Below, in pieces: positions 43,323 to 50,265 of a DNA stretch of 64,000 nucleotides. How positions within the stretch are numbered: the first letter of the stretch is position 1; each line of letters begins with the position of its first letter. Made by a program: the position numbers and the translations under genes. Location: NCBI RefSeq assembly GCF_007109225.1, contig NZ_VJZK01000001.1, forward strand, positions 764,731-828,730. The letters run 5' to 3'. Under the pieces are notes generated by a model. It ran no database searches. It was not told the DNA's origin and was given only the letters and a program-made list of their open reading frames with translations. This stretch comes from Flavobacterium sp. GT3R68. GTDB lineage: Bacteria > Bacteroidota > Bacteroidia > Flavobacteriales > Flavobacteriaceae.

Positions 43323-43886
43323 ATGCAATTAAACCATCCACAATTAGTAGACTTATTAAAGAAAGCATATTCTGCAGAAAAGGCAGCCGCATTTGCTTAT
43401 CAGGGTCACGCCTCTTCGGTAAAAGATGCCACTGAAAAAAAAGAAATACATCAGATCGAGATTGATGAATGGATACATCGCAAAGAAGTATTGGGTATTA
43501 TGAACGATTTTGATATCCCAGTTTCGAAATTTTACGAACTGAAATTTTATATTATCGATAGAATAATCTCTGCAAGTTGCCATGTTATTGGATGGTTTAT
43601 GCCCTTTTATTTTGCCGGAAGACTGGAAAGTGGAAATGTTTGCGAATACTTTCGAATCAGACAATACTTTAACTCTTTGGGAATTACCACTTATGATGAA
43701 ATTCTGTATGATATGGGATTGAAAGAAAAAGAGCATGAAATTTATTTTTTGGAAAAAATAAAAAGCAATAAATTCCTCCCTTATTATGAAAAGTTCTTCT
43801 CATGGGGAAATAATCAAAGTTTCAATAATATAGATTTAGATAAAAAATACCCGTTTGAGAATTCAAATCATTATTGTAAAAAATAA
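43323..43886 (+). CDS. Ferritin-like (COQ7-type) di-iron protein, putative
   Basis: A 187-aa helical protein starting at the base after the preceding stop. Four helices carry a plausible di-iron ligand set: E19 in YSAEKAAAF, E49-x-x-H52 in IDEWIHRK, E102 or E108 in GRLESGNVCEYF, and E135-x-x-H138 in LKEKEHEIY. A hydrophobic segment in the third helix region (VIGWFMPFYFAG) recalls COQ7, which is membrane-attached. Such proteins are hydroxylases, oxidases or ferritins. Its place between a ferredoxin reductase and a ferredoxin fits an oxygen-using enzyme fed by that chain. The substrate is unknown. Confidence 0.65.
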   Translation: MQLNHPQLVDLLKKAYSAEKAAAFAYQGHASSVKDATEKKEIHQIEIDEWIHRKEVLGIMNDFDIPVSKFYELKFYIIDRIISASCHVIGWFMPFYFAGRLESGNVCEYFRIRQYFNSLGITTYDEILYDMGLKEKEHEIYFLEKIKSNKFLPYYEKFFSWGNNQSFNNIDLDKKYPFENSNHYCKK

Positions 43887-43918
43887 CAGAACTTAATTTT
43901 GAATACGGAATACAAGAC

Positions 43919-44242
43919 ATGGATGTAACAATAAAAATTACCGATAGAGAAGGGGTTACTCACGAAGTGGAAGCGCCAACAGACATGAACATGAATATCA
44001 TGGAGCTTATCCGTATGTATGAACTTGCCCCGGAAGGAACTATCGGGATTTGCGGCGGAATGGCGATGTGTGCGTCCTGTCAATGCTATATATTAAACGA
44101 TGTGGATTTACCCGAAATGGGCGATGAGGAAGAAGCAATGCTATCTGAAACATTCCATGTAAAATCCAACAGCCGTTTGGGCTGCCAAATTTCCATTACC
44201 GAGAATCTCAGTGGACTGGAAGTGGAATTAGCACCAGAATAG
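43919..44242 (+). CDS. 2Fe-2S ferredoxin
   Basis: A 107-aa ferredoxin of the adrenodoxin/vertebrate-type fold. Cluster ligands are visible as CGGMAMCASC (C-x5-C-x2-C, about 42-51) and, later, SRLGCQIS (about 90-97). It begins with a beta strand (DVTIKITDREGVTHEVE). It passes single electrons; the partner reductase is probably the FNR-like protein at 41663-42715. Candidate acceptors include the ferritin-like protein just upstream or Fe-S assembly enzymes. A strong terminator ends the operon. Confidence 0.93.
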   Translation: MDVTIKITDREGVTHEVEAPTDMNMNIMELIRMYELAPEGTIGICGGMAMCASCQCYILNDVDLPEMGDEEEAMLSETFHVKSNSRLGCQISITENLSGLEVELAPE

Positions 44243-44247
44243 TAAAA

Positions 44248-44277
44248 AAAAACGTCCCGATTTCGGGACGTTTTTTT
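44248..44277 (+). terminator. Terminator after the ferredoxin gene
   Basis: AAACGTCCCG/CGGGACGTTT stem with a short loop and a T run. It overlaps the stop of the convergent DUF3050 gene. Confidence 0.88.
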
Positions 44278-45061
44278 ATGTAGTGGTCAAATGATTTTCT
44301 AAGATTTGTTCTTCAATAGCATCCCATAAACCAATTCGTTTTTCCAATGCTTCGATGGAAATAGCTTCTACTTCCTTCCATTTTTGGATATCATCTCCAC
44401 ATAGTTCGCTAATCATCCGCATCGCCATCGGACCGTGTTCATCGGCATCCAATTCAATATGTCTTTCGAAATAGTAAATCAATTTGCGTAAATCGGTTTC
44501 CGGAAAATTCTGCTGGAAGTTTTTCAATATCGCATTAAACATGGATGGAATCAAATCTTCCCTTCCAAAGGTAAAAGCTGCAGCAATTTTATGCGACTTT
44601 CCTTCTTCAATCACCCGGAATGTAAAGTCCAGAAATGCCTTGATGTTCGGATGAAGTTTGCTTTGTCGGATAGCTACAAATATATTTCGCAGTGAATTCA
44701 CCTCTGTTAAAAATTGCTTGATTTCGGATGTACTGGCGCTACAATCTTCCATGGCTTCAACATACATTTCATAATGACTTTGGCGGCGACCGTCCAAAGT
44801 CAAATCGGTTTCTTCGGCAAGAACAATTTCGTTGATCAGATAACGGATTTCCGGATTTGGGGTAGCGAACCAAGGCGTTGTAATGCACGTCAGTTGGGAT
44901 TGAAGTGCTTTTAGCAGCGACATAAAATCCCATACGGCATAGACATGATTTTCTAGGAAACGGTGTAAATCTTCAATTGTAAGCACTTTTTTGTACAAAG
45001 GGTGCTGCAGCAAAATATCCTTTATGGGCTGTATATTTTGGTTTATGGTTGAAATATTCAT
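44276..45061 (-). CDS. DUF3050 (heme-oxygenase-like fold) protein
   Basis: A 261-aa helical protein with HVYAVWDFMSLLKALQSQLT (about 32-51), NEIVLAEETDLTLDGRRQSH (about 76-95) and YFERHIELDADEHGPMAMRM (about 207-226). These Glu/His-rich blocks match DUF3050, placed in the heme-oxygenase-like di-iron clan. Several members of that clan are metal oxidases; no reaction is known for this one. Stand-alone gene. Confidence 0.8.
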   Translation of the reverse strand: MNISTINQNIQPIKDILLQHPLYKKVLTIEDLHRFLENHVYAVWDFMSLLKALQSQLTCITTPWFATPNPEIRYLINEIVLAEETDLTLDGRRQSHYEMYVEAMEDCSASTSEIKQFLTEVNSLRNIFVAIRQSKLHPNIKAFLDFTFRVIEEGKSHKIAAAFTFGREDLIPSMFNAILKNFQQNFPETDLRKLIYYFERHIELDADEHGPMAMRMISELCGDDIQKWKEVEAISIEALEKRIGLWDAIEEQILENHLTTT

Positions 45062-45147
45062 AAAGTAGGTTTTTTAAATTGAAACAAGTGTTTGAAATCA
45101 GATCCTATTTCTATATACGTCAAACAGTATACCATTGGATTTAAAAT

Positions 45148-45178
45148 AAAAAAGCTTCCCATTTCCGGAAAGCTTTGA
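45148..45178 (-). terminator. Terminator after the acyl-CoA dehydrogenase gene
   Basis: Minus strand AAAGCTTTCCGGAAATGGGAAGCTTT, then a T run, 20 bases past the stop. Confidence 0.8.
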
Positions 45179-45198
45179 GATATATGAATCTGTGTATT

Positions 45199-46377
45199 TT
45201 ATTTAAATGCTGAGATTCCGGTTACATCCATACCTGTAATTAGCAAGTGAATGTCATGCGTTCCTTCGTAAGTGAGTACACTTTCCAGGTTCATCATGTG
45301 ACGCATGATGGAATACTCGCCGGTAATTCCCATTCCGCCCAATATCTGGCGGGCTTCACGGGCAATTTCTACTGCCATATTCACATTATTTCTTTTCGCC
45401 ATAGAGATTTGTGCAGAAGTAGCTCTTCCTTCATTTCTCAACACTCCCAATCTCCAGGTAAGCAATTGTGCTTTGGTGATTTCGGTAATCATTTCGGCTA
45501 ATTTCTTTTGTTGTAATTGCGTTCCTGCAATTGGCTTGTCGAACTGGATACGTTCTTTTGCATAACGCAAAGCGGTATCATAACAATCCATAGCGGCACC
45601 AATAGCACCCCAGGCAATTCCATAACGTGCTGAATCAAGACAACCAAGTGGCGCGCCCAATCCGGATTTGTTTGGTAATAAGTTTTCTTTAGGAACTTTC
45701 ACATTGTCAAAAATCAATTCTCCGGTTGAAGAAGCTCTCAATGACCATTTGTTATGCGTTTCAGGAGTAGAGAAACCTTCCATGCCTCTTTCCACGACTA
45801 ATCCGTGAATTCTTCCGGTTTCATCCTTTGCCCAAACCACAGCAATATCTGCGAAAGGCGCATTAGAAATCCACATTTTAGCACCGTTCAACAAATAATG
45901 GTCGCCCATATCTTTGAAATTGGTAATCATGCTTCCCGGATCTGAACCATAGTTTGGCTCTGTCAATCCGAAACAACCGATCATTTCACCGGTGGCTAAT
46001 TTTGGAAGGTATTTCATTCTTTGCTCTTCGTTTCCGTATTTCCAAATTGGATACATTACCAATGAAGACTGTACGGAAGAAGTAGAACGAACTCCGGAAT
46101 CACCACGCTCGATTTCCTGCATGATTAATCCATAAGAAATCTGATCTAATCCAGATCCGCCATATTCAACTGGAATATAAGGACCGAAACCGCCGATGTC
46201 TGCTAAACCTTTTATTAATTGTTTTGGGAATTCTGCTTTTTGGGCATATTCCTCAATAATCGGCGATACTTCGCGTTTTACCCATGCACGGGCTGAATCA
46301 CGTACTAATTTATGTTCGTCTGATAACAAATCGTCTAACAGATAATAATCAGGAGCTTGAAATAAGTCTGGTCTCAT
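45199..46377 (-). CDS. gcdH: Glutaryl-CoA dehydrogenase-like acyl-CoA dehydrogenase
   Basis: A 392-aa flavoprotein. Landmarks: GLTEPNYGSDPGSMIT (about 137-152), LNGAKMWISNAPFADIAVVW (about 164-183), and the C-terminal ESVLTYEGTHDIHLLITGM (about 366-384) with the catalytic Glu in YEGT. YEGTHDIH plus the ending TGISAFK is the glutaryl-CoA dehydrogenase pattern. The enzyme oxidises and decarboxylates glutaryl-CoA to crotonyl-CoA in lysine/tryptophan breakdown. Monocistronic, with an exact promoter at 46400-46430 and a terminator. Confidence 0.92.
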   Translation of the reverse strand: MRPDLFQAPDYYLLDDLLSDEHKLVRDSARAWVKREVSPIIEEYAQKAEFPKQLIKGLADIGGFGPYIPVEYGGSGLDQISYGLIMQEIERGDSGVRSTSSVQSSLVMYPIWKYGNEEQRMKYLPKLATGEMIGCFGLTEPNYGSDPGSMITNFKDMGDHYLLNGAKMWISNAPFADIAVVWAKDETGRIHGLVVERGMEGFSTPETHNKWSLRASSTGELIFDNVKVPKENLLPNKSGLGAPLGCLDSARYGIAWGAIGAAMDCYDTALRYAKERIQFDKPIAGTQLQQKKLAEMITEITKAQLLTWRLGVLRNEGRATSAQISMAKRNNVNMAVEIAREARQILGGMGITGEYSIMRHMMNLESVLTYEGTHDIHLLITGMDVTGISAFK

Positions 46378-46399
46378 TTGGATGGTTTTAAAATCGATG

Positions 46400-46430
46400 C
46401 AAATTTACGCAAAGAAATTTAACTTTTCAA
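46400..46430 (-). promoter_or_regulatory. Promoter of the glutaryl-CoA dehydrogenase gene
   Basis: On the minus strand, TTG (46430-46428), 20 bases, then TAAATTTG (46407-46400), an exact -33/-7 pair, 22 bases before the ATG. Confidence 0.65.
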
Positions 46431-46656
46431 CGGATAAATGTTATAATTTGAGAAAAGATAGGGTATTGGGATGAAAGAACATTCGATAAACTATTTCTTT
46501 TCGCTTGTCTGAAACGGACTGGTACTTCAGGAATTTAAAATGTTCTTAATATAATAATTCCCTTTTTTTGACCGCTGACATGTGCTCCGTGGCCATTTAA
46601 CATAATTAATTGATTAGTAATGTCGTAAGAAAAATATTGATAAATATGCATTTTAA
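46431..46656. other. Intergenic stretch with no gene seen
   Basis: AT-rich DNA between the divergent dehydrogenase promoter and the peptide-cluster promoter. No open frame, hairpin terminator or repeat that I could support. Confidence 0.5.
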
Positions 46657-46689
46657 TTTGGGAATTAATGTCAAAGAAGAGTAGTTTTG
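46657..46689 (+). promoter_or_regulatory. Promoter of the peptide biosynthesis cluster
   Basis: TTTG (46657-46660), 21 bases, TAGTTTTG (46682-46689): both Bacteroidota promoter elements exact. Expected transcription start is near 46696, leaving about 30 bases to the TTG start of the VKOR gene. Confidence 0.7.
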
Positions 46690-46727
46690 CAAATAAATCT
46701 TACTTGTTTTTGGCAACTTAAACTTCG

Positions 46728-48350
46728 TTGATTTTAAATTTCTTCAATTTTCTTAATAAAAAAAATATTTTGCAATCACCTATAGCAAACATTGTTAATA
46801 AATATCTCAAATTATCAAATTTTTCTATAGATAGTAAAACATTTGAATTGCAAGTTGAAACGCACCCTGATTATCCAAGCCTTAAATCTATATCAGATAC
46901 CTTTGATTATTTTGGTATTGAGAATTTGATTGCAAAAGTGCCGAAAGAGGCGTTTGATCAATTGCCCAATTCTTTTATTGCATTATTAATAAAGGATAAT
47001 GACTCAAAACTTATTTTGACTGAGAAAAAGAAAAATGGCATTCTAATTACCGAAGAAAATCTAACAAAGCAAAAAATAAGTGTTGAAGCGTTTAAAAAGA
47101 ATTGGGATGGAACTATTATAGCCATTGAAGATAATAAACAGCACAATGATATTTCGGAGTCATTTAATTTTAAAAAAATAGGTGTTTTAGTTTTTGGCTT
47201 AATTATTTTAATGAATATATTAAACTCAAATACAATTGAGATAATAAGTTATAATTTACTTTCATTAATTGGACTTTTAATAAGCTATTTTATAGTTAAA
47301 GAATCATTTGGCATTCATAATAAAGCCGTTGCGAAAGTATGTGAAACAATTTCTAAAAAAGATGGTTGCAAAACGGTCATTAATGATAAGCAGAGTGCGA
47401 TATTTAGTCGAATTCCATTGAGCGATGCTGCGATTATTTATTTTTTAATTAGTGTTTTATCATCAGTTATTACCGGGTTTAATGTCCCTCTGTTGTTTTG
47501 TGTTTCTCTTTGTAGTATCCCGTTTGTTTTATTTACGCTCTATTATCAGGGATTTGTTCTAAAACAATGGTGTGCTTTATGTTTAGGGGTTTCCTTAACC
47601 TTAATTTTTCAATTTCTTGTTTTGACAGCAAGTTTTCAAGGGTTTTATTTCGATTTTACAATTCTCATGAAATACTTGTTTACCATATTTTTAGTGGTTA
47701 TAGTCTGGCATAATTTAAAATTATTGTGGATTAAGAATTCTAAATTAGCTGCGATTGAAATTGATTTTTTAAAATTTAAAAGAAATAAAGAGCTATTCGA
47801 TAATTTATTAAAGAAAGAAAAATTGATTAATAATAATTTAATCACTACAGAAAATAAAATTGTTTTTGGCTCAGACAATCCTGTATTGACTATCAATGCA
47901 GTTACAAATCCTTTTTGTGGATATTGCGCAGAATCCTTTCGAACATATTATAATTTATTAAACACCCGTAAAGGTGTTGACGTAAATTTAGTGTTTAGTG
48001 TTCCAAATGATATCAAGAAACAGGAAATGCAGATAGTAGTTACGATAATAAAAATATATCTCAAAGGAAATAAGCGGGAGGCTCTTGAATCTCTGAAAGA
48101 TTGGTATTCAGACAGAAACATTAAAAACTGGGAGAGCAAATATGGCTTGGCAAAAAGTATAAATGAAGAAGTTTTTTCATTATTAAAAAACCAACAAAAT
48201 TGGTTGCAAGTAAATAACATAAAACATACGCCCGCTACTTTTATTGGTGACTATTATTTTCCAAAATCATACAATATAGAAGATTTATCGATGTTTATCG
48301 ATGATATGATATTGGATAAACAAAATCTAGTTTTACTAGAAACAATATAA
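46728..48350 (+). CDS. VKOR-thioredoxin fusion with an N-terminal C39-like domain
   Basis: A 540-aa membrane protein that makes disulfides. About 1-150: a cytoplasmic-type domain (FELQVETHPDYPSLKSISD, YFGIENLIAKVP) resembling C39-type domains but without any Cys in the first 204 residues. About 150-330: VKOR membrane domain with loop cysteines C205 and C214 and the active pair C282-A-L-C285. About 385-540: periplasmic thioredoxin/DsbA-like domain with C397-G-Y-C400. Together these form an oxidase relay from periplasmic protein thiols to quinone. The only start available is TTG at 46728 (an in-frame stop lies 9 bases before). First gene of the cluster; the likely substrate is the six-Cys peptide encoded next. 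Confidence 0.88.
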   Translation: MILNFFNFLNKKNILQSPIANIVNKYLKLSNFSIDSKTFELQVETHPDYPSLKSISDTFDYFGIENLIAKVPKEAFDQLPNSFIALLIKDNDSKLILTEKKKNGILITEENLTKQKISVEAFKKNWDGTIIAIEDNKQHNDISESFNFKKIGVLVFGLIILMNILNSNTIEIISYNLLSLIGLLISYFIVKESFGIHNKAVAKVCETISKKDGCKTVINDKQSAIFSRIPLSDAAIIYFLISVLSSVITGFNVPLLFCVSLCSIPFVLFTLYYQGFVLKQWCALCLGVSLTLIFQFLVLTASFQGFYFDFTILMKYLFTIFLVVIVWHNLKLLWIKNSKLAAIEIDFLKFKRNKELFDNLLKKEKLINNNLITTENKIVFGSDNPVLTINAVTNPFCGYCAESFRTYYNLLNTRKGVDVNLVFSVPNDIKKQEMQIVVTIIKIYLKGNKREALESLKDWYSDRNIKNWESKYGLAKSINEEVFSLLKNQQNWLQVNNIKHTPATFIGDYYFPKSYNIEDLSMFIDDMILDKQNLVLLETI

Positions 48351-48455
48351 AACACCAAACCCGAAAGTTTAGTGTAAAAACATTCTTGCAAGGGTAGACA
48401 CAAACTCAAGTGTCTTTAAATGTTTGGGTAAAATTAATTACAAATATTGTAAATT

Positions 48456-48698
48456 ATGTTAAAAAGCATTTTAAATTTAGAAGGGATTGCAGTTTTAAGT
48501 AAAGTGCAACAAAAAAGTATCAATGGTGGAATAGTTGCTGGTTTAGAAGCTGGATCTGGAGGTTGTTGTGTTACGGTTGTTGGGAATGTTGGAACCGATA
48601 GAGCATGCGGGATGAGTCAAAGTGAGGCCATTGCAGAAGCTAACACAGTGGCAAGTTGGGGTGGAGTTCGTGCATACTGGTGTTGTGCTTCATGTTAA
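48456..48698 (+). CDS. Double-glycine-leader, six-cysteine peptide precursor (putative bacteriocin or signal)
   Basis: An 80-aa precursor. Residues 1-25 form a leader: MLKSILNLEGIAVLSKVQQK then SINGG, the GG type cut by C39 peptidases. I recall the LKSILNLxG...LSK.xQK.INGG pattern from other Flavobacteria. The predicted core is 55 residues with cysteines at core positions 12, 13, 26, 51, 52 and 55, enough for three disulfides. Core segments are IVAGLEAGSGGCCVTV, RACGMSQSEAIAEAN and GGVRAYWCCASC. A second GG (residues 35-36) just before the first Cys pair is a less likely cut site. The product is mostly neutral, with little positive charge. An antimicrobial or signal role is inferred, not shown. 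Confidence 0.85.
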   Translation: MLKSILNLEGIAVLSKVQQKSINGGIVAGLEAGSGGCCVTVVGNVGTDRACGMSQSEAIAEANTVASWGGVRAYWCCASC

Positions 48699-48710
48699 TT
48701 AAATAAGAAC

Positions 48711-48735
48711 AGAGCCTATCTTTGTGATAGGCTCT
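48711..48735 (+). promoter_or_regulatory. Hairpin directly after the precursor gene
   Basis: Perfect 10-bp stem AGAGCCTATC/GATAGGCTCT with loop TTTGT, 12 bases after the precursor stop. There is no T run, so it is more likely a stabiliser or weak attenuator than a full terminator. A smaller stem AGACAC/GTGTCT lies before the gene, near 48397-48416. Confidence 0.6.
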
Positions 48736-48752
48736 ATTAAAACCATAATCAG

Positions 48753-50108
48753 ATGCGTAAAAATGCTGTAATGAATAAGATAAACAGGACGGTAGATATA
48801 TCCTTTAATATTAAATTAATGTCTGTATTTATTTTTTTATCAATCACTTCTTTCGATGTAGTATACAGTCAAAATATAGTTGTTAAATATGTTGGGTCTT
48901 CGAGTAATGCAATTAATCTAAGATATAATCACAGGGAATTAAGTGATAATTATACAGTTTTGAATAAGGACAATAGATACTTAGTCATAAAATCTAATAA
49001 AGAAGAAACCATACTGTGCGATGATATAGTAAGAAGCACATTCATCTATGCACAACCCAACGATACAATAGATATAGATCTGAATAAAAAAGGCTTGATT
49101 ACTTATAGCAGCAAAAATTCGGTATATCGAAAAAACGAGTCTGAATTTATTAATTCCTGCTATGAAAAATATGGGCCAGCTAAAGATATGTTGTCTAAGA
49201 AAAGATGGCTTCTTTACCATAAGCAAATCGGTCAGGGTGATTTTCTGGATGAAAATTATGATAAGGAAAAACAATTATTAGAAAAGTACCACAAAGACAA
49301 TCTTATTTCAAATCAATTTTATAAGTATTTTAAGTCTTTGTATTGGAGTTTATCAATGACAAATAAAATGCAAAATCCAAAAAATGAGGACGGTGCATTC
49401 GTGGAAGTTAAGAGCAGTTTGAATAATGCGGATTATTTGATAAACATTCCTGAATATCGCATAGTATTGTTAAACTATACGTTTAGTTTGATGAAAAAGC
49501 TAAAGGTTAAGAATGATTTATTTAGTACCCTTCAATTTATCTCAGCAAAGTTTTCCAATCAAAGTATTATAGATGGTTTATTCTATAATAGGATGAAATT
49601 TTCGTTGCTTCATCTGAAGGTAAAAATAGAGAAAAAGTCCATGGAACTATTTCAAAATAAATGTAAAAACAAGCAGTTTCTTGAAGAAATAAGTAAAGAT
49701 CTAAGACCTAATAAAAAGTCTGTCCTTTTGAATGATATTTTGAAAAAATACGACGGCAAGTTAGTTTTAGTAGATTTTTGGGCATCTTGGTGCGAGCCAT
49801 GCAGAGCAGAGTTTCCTTATGAAAAAAAACTGATGGGAATGTACCCTAAATTATCATTTGCATTTATTTCTACTGATAAAAGTAGGGCATCATGGGAAAA
49901 AGCTTCGGGAGAATATCCTGATATCCTAAATCAGGATAATAATTTTTTTTTAGGGATAACATCAGGGGATGCATTGCTAAAGGAAATTAATGTTTCAAGT
50001 ATACCTCGTTATATTTTGGTTAGCAAAGAAGGTAAAATTATTACCTCAGACGCACCACGTCCTTCAGACCCAAAACTTAAAGTTCTCATAGAGGAATACT
50101 TAAACTAA
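48753..50108 (+). CDS. TlpA-like periplasmic thioredoxin protein 1
   Basis: A 451-aa protein. The N-terminus has a signal-like segment (LMSVFIFLSITSFDVVYSQ, about 22-40). A 290-residue region of unknown fold with charged helices follows, then a TlpA/ResA-type thioredoxin domain: KLVLVDFWASWCEPCRAEFP with C347-E-P-C350, and the cis-Pro in NVSSIPRYILV. It is probably periplasmic, and either reduces or shuffles disulfides in the exported peptide or recycles the VKOR-linked oxidase. ATG at 48753; ATG at 48771 is also possible. Very AT-rich. Confidence 0.83.
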   Translation: MRKNAVMNKINRTVDISFNIKLMSVFIFLSITSFDVVYSQNIVVKYVGSSSNAINLRYNHRELSDNYTVLNKDNRYLVIKSNKEETILCDDIVRSTFIYAQPNDTIDIDLNKKGLITYSSKNSVYRKNESEFINSCYEKYGPAKDMLSKKRWLLYHKQIGQGDFLDENYDKEKQLLEKYHKDNLISNQFYKYFKSLYWSLSMTNKMQNPKNEDGAFVEVKSSLNNADYLINIPEYRIVLLNYTFSLMKKLKVKNDLFSTLQFISAKFSNQSIIDGLFYNRMKFSLLHLKVKIEKKSMELFQNKCKNKQFLEEISKDLRPNKKSVLLNDILKKYDGKLVLVDFWASWCEPCRAEFPYEKKLMGMYPKLSFAFISTDKSRASWEKASGEYPDILNQDNNFFLGITSGDALLKEINVSSIPRYILVSKEGKIITSDAPRPSDPKLKVLIEEYLN

Positions 50109-50115
50109 TAGTGCC

Positions 50116-50208
50116 TCAGTAATTAATTCTAAGTTTTTTTGCGACATTTACTAAGGAGTGTTGTTCTAGTTGTTCAACAGCTTCTTGGATTAATTCTTGT
50201 AATGTTTG
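50116..50208 (-). pseudogene. Possible remnant of a small coding sequence
   Basis: On the minus strand, 30 sense codons read QTLQELIQEAVEQLEQHS then LVNVAKKLRINY before a stop. The amphipathic pattern looks like real protein but there is no start codon, and a stop lies just upstream. It fills most of the gap between the two thioredoxin genes. It may be a decayed fragment or chance. Confidence 0.3.
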
Positions 50209-50229
50209 TTAATCAAAAAAGGTTTAAAT

Positions 50230-50253
50230 AAATGGGCTAATTTTAGCCCATTT
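50230..50253 (+). terminator. Hairpin before the second thioredoxin gene
   Basis: AAATGGGCT/AGCCCATTT stem, followed by AAATTTT. It lies only 13 bases before the ATG at 50266, so it would act on the upstream transcript or on translation. Confidence 0.55.
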
Positions 50254-50265
50254 AAATTTTAAAAT

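Noticed and set aside
48456..48698. Lanthipeptide or sactipeptide precursor
   Set aside because: No LanM/LanB/LanC, radical-SAM or cyclodehydratase gene is nearby; the neighbouring enzymes act on disulfides.
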